A stretch of 64,000 bases of DNA from Narthecium ossifragum (GCA_963920575.1 OY986973.1:16602062-16666061); one strand, 5' to 3'. Shown: positions 35,509 to 47,470, numbered from the stretch's first letter. The notes: generated by a model from the sequence alone, not told the origin. Numbers and translations: made by a program.

Positions 35509-36189
35509 CTGATGTACATGTGCTTTGTGATGACACTGTTTTATTAAGCTTGTGATTTTATGATTTTCTGTTTACTCTTTTAAGTGATCTTTTGATGGTC
35601 AAAATTGCTTGGGACCACTCTCCCCTGTTACTCCTGTTCAGTTATTGTGATATTTTGGTTGAATTGATGTCTGCTAGCTATTTGATGTCATACAGATAAC
35701 TTTGTTTTGTTGACAGAGGTGGGTGAGGATTTCTCATACCTCAACATATCTGTACACTTTGATAGCTATTATGGTTTGATGTGATCAGGAATCTCCTCGC
35801 TTATGCTCAGGCTATGGAAATGAGTCTGGCAGTGGTCCGTGACCTTCCTTCGTTTTGATTGTTCTATTCTTGTGATGAAAATTGTAATCGTTGACCCTTG
35901 ATACTCGTATTGTACTAAATTTGGAGGAACAGAAAGCAAATTCAGAATGGCGGATTGGTCCATGGTCTGTATCAATGAGAGCTTTTACCAAGAAAATCAG
36001 AATACCCAGAGAGACCTGCCCCCTGCGAGATGCTTTCCGCACACCAAGCTTCCCTAAGAAACTTCTATAAGGCTCTTCCATCTTGGCTGCCTAAGACGAG
36101 GAGTTAATGACCAAAGCATCAATTACAATGACTCAGCATCGGACATATTCAACAAACAATTGCCTTTGATCAATTAAAGAAGAATAACA

Positions 36190-36440
36190 TATGCCAAAGG
36201 TCTGCTTAACTCATCAGACATCATATCTGTATGACATCATATCTGTATGACATCAAATAGGTCTGCTTAACAAACTATATTAGTCCAGATATATCAAATA
36301 GGTCTGCTTAACAAACTATACATCATATCTGTATGACATCAAATAGGTCTCTGCTGCATTAGAGTAGAGTAGGTGGTTGTAGATTTTGATGGAGATTCAC
36401 ATATGGAGAGAAATATAGATAACAAACTATATTAGTCCAG
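36190..36440. repeat. Short tandem block within the MULE
   Basis: The phrases catatctgtatgacatca, aataggtctgcttaacaaac and tatattagtccagatatat recur three or more times in varied order. No coding content is recognised. The wider interval 35.5-37.7 kb is otherwise AT-rich non-coding sequence between the two convergent genes of the element. Confidence 0.7.
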
Positions 36441-37727
36441 ATATATTAGATGCAACACTTTAGTTGGTCTGAACAAATACCCATGTTCATCAAACAGGGG
36501 AGACTGCTAAGAATCATAAGCAAGGCTACAATATTTAGTTTTTACATAAGGAAGAGCACACAAAAAATCAAATCTCTCATATAAACAACAGTCATAAAAC
36601 ATCTCCCCCCCACGGGTAGAACTACTTATTGCCTCACACTCATCACACCACATAACCGAGATCCCGAAAACATGATCCTTAATCCTGCATAGAAGATAAA
36701 AAAAAAATCATAGATGAATTAGCGAGTTTTAAATGGTGTCTCACAAAACTATATCATCATAGAATCTACACGCTAGTTTGTCTATATATGCTGATCAGAA
36801 TCGCATTCAAAAATATAGTGAAGATAGCTAAAAAGCTCACAAGTAGAATACTTAAATTAGCAAACCAACAATAAGATTGCGCTTTTGCATGAATTAAAAT
36901 CCCTTAGGAAACCGCCAAAGGAGCCATATAAAGGCAGGAGACAATGACCTTTAAACTTTAAATCAAACAATTCAAATATTCCTTATTCTTAACTTCTAAT
37001 GATGCAAAAACTTGTTAAATCAAACAATCAGCAAAGCTCCAGATAGGAAAATGTTGAATTGAAATTCTGAAATTCAGAAACCAACTGAAAGGTCCCTCTC
37101 TTTGACCAGTAACAAGAAATAAACAGCAACTACGGAAAAACAAAGATCATCAACATTCAAACATACCACATGATAATTAATCAAGATGCTGTTTGGCTCT
37201 TCCAGGCTCATTAATCAGACAGAAATGTTACATTTGAAGCTAAAGAATGTCAAGCTAACACTCTGTGGATCAAGCTTTGGCACTAATGAGCTAAAGAAAT
37301 GTTATATACTTATGGGTGTAGTATTCAGTGAATAGGCTCAAATCATCCAGGAAATGCTTCTATCTCCTCAAAACTGTTTTCTTGAAAGGCCATTGCCGGC
37401 GTCTCTTCTTTTCAAAGCAGTAGTATCATTGTTAATGAGGTTAATCAGAACTGAAAAACGCTTATTAAATGCTAACATGAAAAGTGAAGGTTTTTAATGA
37501 ATGCATAATCCACAATAGGCATAATGTCAAAGGAAATATACGATTAAAGAATGGATAATTTTGTGTCTAAAGAGAATTTCTAACCACGAAAGCTGAACGA
37601 ATCAGCTCTTCCTCGTAATCAATGGTCCAGTAGAAAATTATATTGAAAACCAGAACAGCCACCAGCTGTTGAAATGGGCAAACTAAAGGAGATTGTTGTT
37701 CACAATTTGACTACCATGTCACGTTCA

Positions 37728-40700
37728 TCACCATTCTCCATCGCTGTCATTATGAGATGACTCATACATGCTTCTCTGTTGGAATTCCTACATGCAAAGC
37801 ATTTAAATTAGCATATATAATTCACTTGTCTCAACTCTGAAAAACTACATACATGAATGACCAAATTCTACTGTATCTACTACAACCAAACTTACATAAT
37901 TATATTGGGGATAACTAGAACCAGCGCCAACATGAGATAGATCATGCACTTGTGGTCCCAATCTCTGTAGAATTATAACATGATTTCGTGACAACATCTA
38001 ATAAATAACAAATGATGTTAAACTCCAACAACTTACATAATTATATTGTAAAAATAGGACAACAGATATTTAAGTACATCATATGCACCTATCACTTGTG
38101 TCTATATTTAAGTACTAATTCGAGTGCAATTATCACTTGTGTCTATATTTAAGTACAGCATATGCAACATTGTAGGAAAGTTGAATATTGATAGCAGACT
38201 TCATTACTGTTAATTGTAGGAATGTTGTAGTAATACATGCAGCCACATGTCAATGAGAAAGCTGATTTACAGCTTTATAGAGATAGCATAGAAATCCACA
38301 GGGCATCCATTCAAATAATTGATTATAAACATTCACTATCTCTGACCAATAAATTGATAATAAAAAGCCCTCTTTCACCAGGATTTAAACCATCAAAGCG
38401 GTAAACAAAGTCAGTTGGCACAACATCTAATAAATAAAAAGTGATGTAAAAATTAAAAACTTACATAATTATATTGCGGTAGAGTGGACCCAGGGCCAAC
38501 ATGAGACAGATCATGCACTTGTGGTCCCAATCTCTATAGAATTAAAACATGATTTCGTGACAACATCTAATAAATAACAAGTGATGTAAAAATTAAAAAC
38601 TTACATAATTATATTGTGCTAGACTGGACCCAGCGCCAACATGAGGTAATTCATGCACTTGTGGTCCCAATTTCTGTATGCCAAAAAGTGATTGTGACCT
38701 CTGTACAATTATAAGATGATTCATATCAACATTGCTCTCTTGTGAATATATAAGTTTACTAGTTTATGTTAATTTTAATAGCTTATGAAAGATGTAGACG
38801 CACCATGTTCATGCTTTCTTGTGTGCCAAAAACATCCGGTGTCGGTGTTATCGATTGATTCATATCAACAGATTGTTTATCTCTTTTAACCTGCAATTTA
38901 AATCATGCCAACGTTAGCTATAACATAATCAAAGTTTGTGTATAAACATATAGTTTTGTGCTTACATTTTGCTTCTTCCCCTTGAGTTTAAGGCTACGGA
39001 CAACCTTGTCCACTTTCGATTCTTTTCTTTTTTCTGGCGGCCTTCCCTTGCCTCGCACTCTAAGAGGACTATTAACTCTAATCTCATTAAAACCTTTGTC
39101 TTCAAAGCTTGACATTGCTTCTGGAGGAATTCCATGATTACCATCGCTCTCACCTTCAGTGTATGTGATAGACAATTTATGACACAAGTTGGTTAGACCA
39201 TCCAACACTATGGCGCACCTCTTATCTGTTTGTACACCCATGTCTGCTGCCTCACTGAACTTTGAAAACATCATGTCGTATCGTTGCATTTCAGGTGTAG
39301 GGTCTAACCCACCGTAGCCCACTCTCATCCGTGAATGACGCCGGGGAATATCTTTTCTCCACCTGTTTAAGATGTAACGATCTGGCATGTGGAATATCTT
39401 CTTATATTGCATGACAGTTATTGCATGGCGGCACAATATACCTCGATGCTCAAATAGTCGACATTGACAATATATTTGACACCCGGACTCCACATAGCAT
39501 ACATTGATTTTTCTGCATCTTTCTGAATCAGGATTCATCTCTTCTATGACAAAAAGAGCTGCACCTTCTTGATTGTCAATATGTAACACTTGACAATATG
39601 TTTTGCATCTTACCTCTTCCTGAAAATCTTTGAATTTGGCAATTGTATAGACTTTTTGTAACTGTTTTTCAAATGTAAATTTTGTAATGCAAGGAATATT
39701 CTTGTGGAATGATATGTAATCTGCATGCATTTCCTTTTCCACTTTACTTCGTAAAGCATTATCATACTGTTCAACAAACTGTTTGAGTGAAGTCTTCGAA
39801 TTAACAAAACCATCAAAGAACGCATTCATACTCTCACTGCGTTGTGTAGTAGACATTCCTGCCCAAAAAGTGTCCTTGACAAAGGCTGGGACCCATCGTT
39901 GTCTATCTTCATAGAGTCCTCTCAACCAATCATTTCCTCCAAGCTCATATTCCATGATCATACTTTCCCATTTGTCCTCAAATTCATATGTAGTCAATGA
40001 ATCATAAACAACATTCAACAAAGATGATCTGATAGCATCATATTTACAACCATATCCACGGAGTTTCTCTGGCACTTTCTTCAGTATATGCCACAAACAC
40101 CATCAATGCCTGCTACTTGAAAAAACTATCTCCACTGCTTTAGTGATTGCACGATCCTGATCCGTAATTATAGCATTTGGATGGCCGGACATGCATGTAA
40201 CCCAACTCTCAAACAGCCAGGTGAAGGACTTTGTATCCTCAGTGGATAACAATCCACATCCCAGGAGAATTGATTGCCCATGATGGTTCACTCCTACAAA
40301 TGGAGTAAACAGCATGTCATATTTATTAGTGAGATAGGTGGTATCAAAGGTTATCACATCTCCAAAGTATTCAAAGGCTGCCCTGCTACGCGCATCCGCC
40401 CAAAACAAATTCTGAATCCTAGAGTCCTCATCAAGATCAAAAGTATAGAAGAAATTTGAATTCTTTGCCTGCATCTTTTGAAAATAAGCAAAAACTGCCT
40501 TGGCATCACCTTCACCTAGCCTCAGACGCCTGGCCTTATTAATATGGTTTCGACAATCCCGCTCTCCAAATGTTAAATTTTCATACCCACCTGCTTCAAC
40601 CACAAATGTATTGAAATTTCGACACATTGGAATGCCAGCCTGATCTTTTAATTCGAGCCTTCTTTTCGCTTTTCCATCTATGATCTTGTTACATGGGAAA

Positions 40701-41122
40701 AACCTTACTTTAGAAGGGCTAAGTGCATGATTATGTTCTGTTACGATTGTGAGAACTACCAACCTCCCATCAGCACCTACCGAAGCATGCAACCTAGCAT
40801 GACAATCTGTCTTACATGTGGGCTGCATTTGTAGTGTGTTATTTGCATTTGATTGTGTTTTCCTTGCACGAGAACACACTAGAGTTATATGTTTTAGATT
40901 TCCATTATCATCTAACTTTCGGCTTCTCTTGGCCGTAGAAAATCCAATTTGACTACCATATAGTCTGTAATATTGTACAAGCTGCTCCACGGAATCAAAT
41001 ATCATTCCACATTTAGGTTCTTCAACTATTTCACCCATGCCCATTGTGACATTAGAATGATCCGGCAGCAAATTAAGATCGTTTGCTTCATCGCCCTTTG
41101 AATTCGATGAACTTGTAGCCAT
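37728..41122 (-). pseudogene. MULE transposase (FAR1 + MULE + SWIM), six exons, one premature stop
   Basis: Exons on the minus strand: 41122-38966, 38890-38804, 38700-38605, 38533-38465, 37964-37896 and 37787-37728, all GT-AG and in phase, about 845 codons. The start could also be 41161. Domains in order are the FAR1 DNA-binding region (KCGMIFDSVEQLVQYYRLYG to TEHNHALSPS), the MULE core (FDTTYLTNKYD, VNHHGQSILLG, ITDQDRAI), a preserved TTQRSESMNAFFDGF block carrying the likely catalytic glutamate, and a SWIM finger (CQCRLFEHRGILCRHAI). The only lesion seen is TGA at 40105-40103, codon 340, where the family has arginine in HRWCLWH; this fits a CGA to TGA change. The C-terminal exons carry a repeated module. 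Confidence 0.88.
37896..38700 (-). repeat. Three copies of a 23-codon exon in the transposase gene
   Basis: Exons at 38700-38605, 38533-38465 and 37964-37896 each encode a version of LGPQVH-L-HVG-GS with a final QYNY. They share matching acceptor and donor sites and intron phrases such as aacatctaataaataaca. The first copy has nine extra codons at its start. The intron-plus-exon unit has evidently been duplicated twice, keeping phase 0 throughout. Confidence 0.88.
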
Positions 41123-41585
41123 AATCTCTAACCTTGTGACTAACATGAACATAAAAAACATAGCAGATAAGACATCAATATGTTCAAATTGAAGCTAAAA
41201 AGAGAACTCGTAAAAAGAGAAATCAATAACAAGAATTGCTACATCTATTATTTGTATTGCACTTGAAATAAACTGCATTATAATTGAAACCGAACTCTTG
41301 ATTGATTGAGGCAAATAAAAGATCAAATAGGCTACTGAAATCTCATCCTGCATAAATAGATCTAGCCTAAGCATTTGGCAAAAACCCTAAAGTAGAACAA
41401 TTTGTCCTAAAATCCAGCAAAAGGAAGAGAAGAAAAGAGCAGCTTGTGAAGTCAGGGTTTTTGCATAAATCTTTAATCTTGTTCTACTTAGCCTATACTT
41501 AGTTTTTCATTGAACTTTAATTTGAATGAGATTGGTGCTTCGAAATGGTACAAGTAAATAATCATTTTCTTATTGTTTTGTGTAG

Positions 41586-41888
41586 ATAGAGAAGGCTTTG
41601 CATGACATAAGTGGTGAATCTGCTGAAAGACAGCTAGCTTCTGATAGTAAGCTGGCTGAGGCTAATAAAATGATGGAAACTACACAGAACATGTTGAGAA
41701 AATTAAAGAGATAGAATGAAGCAATTGAGAGAAGATCTTGAGAAAAATTAAAGGTGCAGTTGAGGAAGAAAAGAAACAAATCGCACATGCACAGGAGAAA
41801 CTAGAGCTTACAAGAGATGAAAGGAGCTGCTTGCTTGTTCTAGAAACCAAGCTGAAAGAAGAGATTGATGGTTTAAGAGCTTACAAGG
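41586..41888 (+). pseudogene. Captured coiled-coil gene fragment, NMCP/CRWN-like
   Basis: After a plausible acceptor (tgtgtag at 41579-41585) the plus strand reads IEKALHDISGESAERQLA, SDSKLAEANKMM and, after two stops and a frame change, QIAHAQEKLELTRDERSC and ETKLKEEIDGLRAY. Heptad-rich sequence of this kind, with the SKLAEAN and ELKEEI phrasing, recalls plant nuclear-matrix constituent proteins (NMCP1/CRWN), which form the nuclear lamina-like layer. It lies inside the MULE ends, so it is likely a transduplicated piece. The family match is from memory and should be searched. Confidence 0.55.
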
Positions 41889-42340
41889 GAGGAACCGGGA
41901 GGAGGCCTGGGTGGAGGAGCCGCCCGCCGGAGGTCCGGGTGGAGGTCTGGTGGTGTAGGTCTATGGAGGTCCGCGTCCTGGTGGTGTAGGTCGATGGAGG
42001 TCCGCGTCGAGGAGAAGCCGGGAGGAGGCCTGGGTGGAGGAGCCGCTCGCCGGAGGTCCGGGTGGAGGTCTGGTGGTGTAGGTCGATGGAGGTCCGCGTC
42101 GAGGAGAAGCCGGGAGGAACCGGGAGGAGGTCTGGGTGGAGGAGCCGCCCGCCGGAGGTCCGGGTGGAGGTCTGGTGGTGTAGGTCGATGGAGGTCCGCG
42201 TCGAGGAGAAGCCGGGAGGAGGCCTGGGTGGAGGAGCCGCCCGCCGGAGATCCGGGTGGAGGAGACGAGGTCCGGGTGGAGGTCGATGGAGGTGTTGGTC
42301 GGGTGGAGCCGCCGCCGGGCTTAGGGCCAAGCACCCGGGT
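41885..42340. repeat. Right GC-rich subterminal array of the 8.5-kb MULE
   Basis: At least three tandem copies of a roughly 95-bp unit combine ggtccgggtggaggtctggt, ggtgtaggtcgatggaggtc and aagccgggaggaggc. It is the inverted counterpart of the array at 34060-34840. Open frames on both strands here reflect the period and composition, not genes. Confidence 0.85.
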
Positions 42341-42537
42341 GAATGAAATGGGTTAGGGCAGCTAAAGGTGGGTGTGGCTCATATCCACCGTCGATTTCCA
42401 GCCACGTGTCGCCAATCCAACCGAGCCACGTCAGGTTGGCTCTCAGCCAACCAAAGGACAGGTTGGCTGAGAAACATTTCTCATAAATAAATGCATCACT
42501 TCCTAGTTCATACCCATAATAATGCTATCCGATTCTT

Positions 42538-42560
42538 GTCGGATCCATGCAGGATCCGAC
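42538..42560. promoter_or_regulatory. Perfect 9-bp dyad upstream of the DUF1068 gene
   Basis: Arms gtcggatcc and ggatccgac flank a 5-base centre (atgca), about 360 bp before the start codon. A W-box-like ttgac lies just downstream near 42564. A protein-binding role is inference only. Confidence 0.4.
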
Positions 42561-42883
42561 CCGTTGACAGAGCTAACCGTTAGTAGCAGCTGGGACCCAC
42601 GCTGATACACTCCCACGTACGTCGGTGTCAGCCGACACGCCGATTGATCTCGCCCTAACTCCATTCACTGCCAGTGATCCTAAGGTACGCATGACCCCCC
42701 ATTCCCGCCCATCGCCTCTCCTCCATTTCCCTAGTAAGGAGCTACGGTAACCTTACCTCCTCCTAAAGCACACTCGCTCTTCCACTATTGGGATCCGGTC
42801 ACCCGGAGATCACCAACGGCGCCTAACGAGTAGTAGGTATTAATGGTTGTGGCCTCAAAACCCCGCCAAACTCTAGCCTAATC

Positions 42884-42922
<39 letters not shown>
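42884..42922 (+). repeat. (GA)n microsatellite directly before the DUF1068 start
   Basis: About 18 GA repeats run up to the start codon at 42923. GA/CT tracts are common in plant 5' UTRs and can bind BPC-type GAGA factors; whether this one does is unknown. Confidence 0.85.
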
Positions 42923-42927
<5 letters not shown>

Positions 42928-44765
42928 CAAGGGGATGAGCCCTGCGGTGGTACGGGTGGCGCCGGTCGTGCTGGCGGTAATGGGGCTCGGCCTCGCCGTC
43001 TACATACTAGGGCCATCGCTCTACTGGCACGTCGCGGAAGCCCTTGGCGGCGGCGACGCCTCCGGGGGTTGCCCGCCTTGCCCCTGCGACTGCTCCGATC
43101 TCCCCCTCCTCTCCCTCCCCGAAGGTACGCCTCCTCCGATCCTTCTCCGTCCCTCGTCCCTTTTATTGGATCTCTTATCTGGTGATCCCTGGGTTGGATC
43201 TCGATGCGCAGACCGGTTTGCATCGAGATCCGCGTTGATTGGCTTGCTGGCTAGGCGGATGGAGATTATTTTCTTTGTTTTAGTTCGATTTTTTTCTCTG
43301 TTTTTAATCATGTTCATGATAATGTACTGAGCTGGCTTAATTTTTTTTTTCTTTTCTATTTGCAGAATTAAGCAATGCCTCGTTCACAGGTTTGTTATTT
43401 TTCTCCCCTGCTTATTGAATTATGAACTACATTTTTAAAGTATTTGATGCAAGTTTCAAGGAAGTCGATTTCTTTCTTTAGTTGGATTTTTTGGCTGGCA
43501 TTTGTGTTTGTCAGTAATCTGTGTAGAAATAAGTAATTAGATTTGCAGCTAGGTATGCTATTAATGTAGAACCTGGCCTGCTGCAGATCATGTCATGCAG
43601 ATGTTTGGAACTCTCAAATGTATTTGAGTTTGGATTTGACCTATGCGTTATGCTGCTTCTTTGTTTAGATCGCTTTTTGAGATAGTGGATTTTGATGGAA
43701 AATGTACCATGTATAGCCTCAGTTAGGGTGCTTGATGGATGATCTATGAATGAGATAGAAATGGAAGTTTAAGCTCAAACTTAGTTCCCTCCCATTTCGG
43801 ATAAAGACGAGGAATTTAATTAATTAAGCTTCTTCTTAACATGGTTCACAACTATAGGAGTTGACAGAATATGAGTTTGCTGCTTATGAGAGGCTGTCAA
43901 CCTGCCAAAAGGTCTTACAAATTTGCGTTTCTATGATTCTATTGTCATTTTGATATTTGCTATATGGCTTATATCTCACGTAGGATAATGATATGGTGTT
44001 TGTGAGTAAATCATTCGGTTAATTTGAGTCAGTGCTTTGGTACTCAAAAAACCTAAGGTTTATCTTTGTGGATGGTTTTTGTGCTACATGGGAGGGGGAG
44101 CCTTCACCAACAGTTTATCTAGGAAACTAATTTCAGATACCTCTGGCTAAATGACTATTTTGTCTCGTAGTTTTTATTGCTACGTGAAGTTTCTGTTAGC
44201 TTACCTGTAAAGAATGAGAGTGTGGCAACTGAAGCGCCATTCCTAACAATTAACCACTCAAATAACGATCAGGGGTGGAGCTCCTAGTACTTGCCAGAAT
44301 GTGTCTTTTCTCACAAACATTGCATAAACTGCTGTGCCTGTCATGTGCTAATCAGTAAATTCTCCCTCGTTTTGGCATTGTTGCTTTGTTGCTAATAGTG
44401 TATGATTAGTTTACCAAGTGCTATTGTGTTGATATCCTTTACTGTATGTAGGTTGTGCAAAGCATGACCCAGACGTGAGTGCAGAAATGGAAAAGAACTT
44501 CACAGACCTTCTATCAGAAGAATTAAAATTGAGAGAAAAAGAGGCTGTCGAAGCTCAGCAACGTGCAGACATAAAATTACTCGAGGCTAAAAGAGTGACA
44601 TCGCAGTACCAAAAGGAAGCAGATAAGTGCAGTTCAGGGATGGATACTTGTGAGGGAGCACGCCAGAGAGCTGAGGCCGCATTGCTAGACCAGAAGAAAC
44701 TCACAGCAATGTGGGAAACGAGGGCCCGGCAGCAGGGATGGAAATTAGGGACTGTCAAATCTTAG
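42923..44765 (+). CDS. DUF1068 family membrane protein, three exons
   Basis: Exons 42923-43124, 43366-43389 and 44452-44765 join in phase to 179 residues. Residues about 12-32 form a membrane segment, followed by the cysteine cluster C50-PP-C-P-C-D-C57. The 24-nt middle exon supplies EELSNASFT. The last exon has CAKHDPDVSAEMEKNF, LLSEELKLREKEAVE, ASQYQKEADKC-like and QKKLTAMWETRARQQGW phrases, which define plant DUF1068 proteins. The C-terminal half is a predicted coiled coil. The molecular role is not established. The gene is intact and is divergent from GT8 across the inserted MULE. The start codon is the first ATG after the GA tract. Confidence 0.9.
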
Positions 44766-45692
44766 GTCTCAGAAAATGTTTTGAGGCCAGAGGTGATTCT
44801 TTTGTCCTCTTCTAGTGAAGATAGAGCCCATGTGGTTGAAGGAATCACGTGGAGCTTGCTTTGTAAAGATGACATCGAATGGATCTTTCAATGGATCTTT
44901 GGATGATGTTGAGTGAAAGATTGATCGAGTTAAATAAATACCACTGTAATCCAATATGCTCTATGGAGTTTGTCAAGCTGTATGGTCTTTCATACAGCCT
45001 TATTTTTGCGTAAGCAAGGATATTGTTAGTCTGTAATCCTGCATTTGTGGCTGATTGCTAAACTGGATCACACTAGTAGAATTATGTGAGAAACCACTGT
45101 GTGGCCACTTGTATGTATTGACTACTATCATTCCAGTTTTGTTAATTCTTCAGTTATTGGAACTTGTTTGAAGCAATAATAAATACTTTGGACCAACGCT
45201 TTGCATGATTAAAACTAGAACATATCCTGGGATCTCCAGTCAAGGATAAGCTTTTTTTTGTCATGATCTTATGAACTAAAGTTGCAAAGTAATACAGGTA
45301 TCATAGAGTTCACTGTCTTCATTTCCCTGATCGGAAAACTAGTTTTTCAGTTTGTTAATTTCGTTGGCATGGAAAGATAGCTGTTGCATGAAAACTAGTT
45401 TTTCAGTTTGTTAATTTCGTTGGCATGGAAAGATAGATGTTGCATGATTGAAACTTGAATTAGAAACTGGGATTTCCAGGGTAAAGCCTACTTACATCAA
45501 TCCCATATCGGAGGGCCGTGAGCACCCTCCTGGAATCACACAAAAACAGAGCTAGACTCTCTAGACCAACGAGCAACTATGTCAGCCTTCCGATTACAGC
45601 ATCTCTAAACATACATAAACAAAACCGAGCCCAACTTCAAAACCTCCAACCAAACCTCCTTATCCCAAGCACCAATTTCTGGCAGCCACAAC
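44766..45692. other. 3' flank of DUF1068 with a 57-bp tandem duplication
   Basis: The flank is AT-rich. At 45333-45389 and 45390-45446 a 57-bp unit beginning gaaaactagtttttcagttt is repeated in tandem almost perfectly. No gene is seen up to the LINE remnant that begins near 45.7 kb. Confidence 0.7.
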
Positions 45693-47470
45693 CTACAGCC
45701 GTTTTGGATCTCCACCACCCACCGTGAATCCGATTCGACAACACAGCTCTTCACTCCTTGTTGTCGAGCTTGAAGCTTGACTTACAGCCTCGAAAACAAC
45801 CAACATATTTACCTCAAAGACTAAAGCAGCAACAACCGGCCTCCCCGCAGCCCACATGACCTCTGTGTGAGTTCCCCCCACCACGCTAACAGCTGTTGAA
45901 CCCGCAGTCCATGAAGCATCGGCTTGTAGCACAATTCCTTCATTCTCCCCCACAGCCCAGTCTTCCTGAGCTTACTACTCGATCACCTTTCCTTTTCCTT
46001 TTGAACTCCTCAACATGCCTGCAAATTCTTCGAGCAACTCCTACTAGCTCCAATTTCCCTTCAAATACCACAAGATTTCTAGCTTTCCAAATAAGCCAGA
46101 AGGCATAGGCCACTAGGGATTTGAACTTCTTCATCTCCAATGACGATGAAGACTTAGTTAGAGCCAGCACGAAGTCTTCCATATTCCAATTTTCAACCTT
46201 CAGCCATTGTTGCATGAACAACCGATGAAAAATCTCTCAAGCAAAAGAACAACCCACAAGAGTGTTGACATGTCTCCGGCTCCGCGTGACACTGCAGGAA
46301 ATCGTGTTCCGACGTCATCATTGCATGCCAAAGGAACTCTATAACCGGTGGCTTTGCATGTAACACCTTCCATATGAATTGTTTGATTCAAGGACCAGCA
46401 GATGAAAGCCAAATATTACTCCACATCGCCTCCTCCTGCTCGCATGGCCATGCCACCATGGTTGACATAGTTAGTTGATATGCCGATGCTACAGACACCT
46501 TCCCATCCTCAGAGTAAATCCAAGTACACCTATCCAGAGCATTGCTTTGAAAGTTGATAGCCAAGATCCTCTCTACAAGCATAGGATGAAAGAGCTCGTT
46601 CAGTTTATCCACATTCCACCAACCTTCATGCTGGAGATCTCCGACAAACAAGCTCTATGTCTCCTCATCCACCCGATATAGCATTGGCAGCCTCACCAAC
46701 GGGTCATCAAAAATCCTTGAGTCAAACAAAACACTAATTCTGCCGTTAACACTACAGACACATTGCATGCCACACCTCACCTCTTCCGCAGCAAGGCATA
46801 GAGATTTCCAGTGGCTCGATACATTTGCTGATTTTGTAATAATAGGGAGCACCCCGCGCCACGAGTAGTTAGCTGTGGCCAAGGAAGACCATATAGTTGG
46901 ATGTGGGCATGGGAAGGTAGACATTCTCTTCATTTTAAGGGATTGTTGTCAAATGCCAAGATTTTTAGCATCCGACCCTCCTAACTCCTTTGGTTTACAG
47001 ACTATGGCCCAAGTCACAACACTGAAGCCACCTTTTTTCCCTCCCCACCAGAAGGTTTGGCACAGGCTATCCATTTTCTTCACTACGGAGACCGGAATCT
47101 ATGTCGTCATCATGACAAAGCCTGGAATGGACTGCAAGAAAGATTTCAACAATATAACTCTTCCGGCCTCCGCTATCTTCTTTCCTTCACTACGGAGACC
47201 GGAATCCATTTTCTTCACTACGGAGACCGGAATCTATGTCGTCATCATGACAAAGCCTGAAATAGCCTGCAAGAAAGATTTCAGCAATATAACTCTTCCC
47301 GCCTCCGCTATCTTCTTTCCTTGCCATGATAGAATTTGACTCGCCATTCTGTTTGCCTCTTGTTTTTCAAAGATTTTTGTTGAGATGGGTTGCAAAGTTG
47401 CAGTCAAAGAGAGCCTTAAGCCCTCGTTTGGCAACGGGGGTAAGAAACGGGGCCCCATTCTTATCCTCAA
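45693..47470 (-). mobile_element. 5'-truncated, scrambled LINE remnant
   Basis: On the minus strand short pieces in several frames show the C-terminal half of an L1-type ORF2: ILSWQGKKIAEAGRVILLKS (about 47.3 kb), the zf-RVT-like YSEDGKVSVASAYQLT and MWSNIWLSSAGP (about 46.4 kb), and an RNase H start with LQADASWTAGS (about 45.9 kb). Frames change every few hundred bases. No endonuclease or FADD region is present, so it is truncated at its 5' end. A block of about 113 bp is duplicated at 47078-47190 and 47210-47322. Confidence 0.8.

Larger units (their letters stand above)
33966..42482. mobile_element. 8.5-kb MULE with transposase, GRF protein and captured fragment
   Basis: The left end gagtcgtgattcctagccaa and the complement of the right end gagaaatgtttctcagccaa share 18 of the first 24 bases and continue with matching agccaacctgacgtggc blocks. 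The flanks carry a perfect 9-bp duplication ataaataaa at 33957-33965 and 42483-42491. Both ends continue inward into GC-rich arrays in opposite orientation (34.1-34.8 kb and 41.9-42.3 kb). Inside are a GRF zinc-finger gene (+), a transposase gene (-) and a coiled-coil gene fragment (+). This is a near-autonomous Mutator-like element. Confidence 0.88.

Noticed and set aside
35812..36081. 89-codon minus-strand frame starting MEEPYRSFLGKLGV
   Set aside because: It looks somewhat protein-like and could be a captured fragment, but no family was recognised and it has no clear exon borders.
41873..42356. Four overlapping long frames on both strands
   Set aside because: Same low-complexity array in opposite orientation; openness on both strands is a composition effect.
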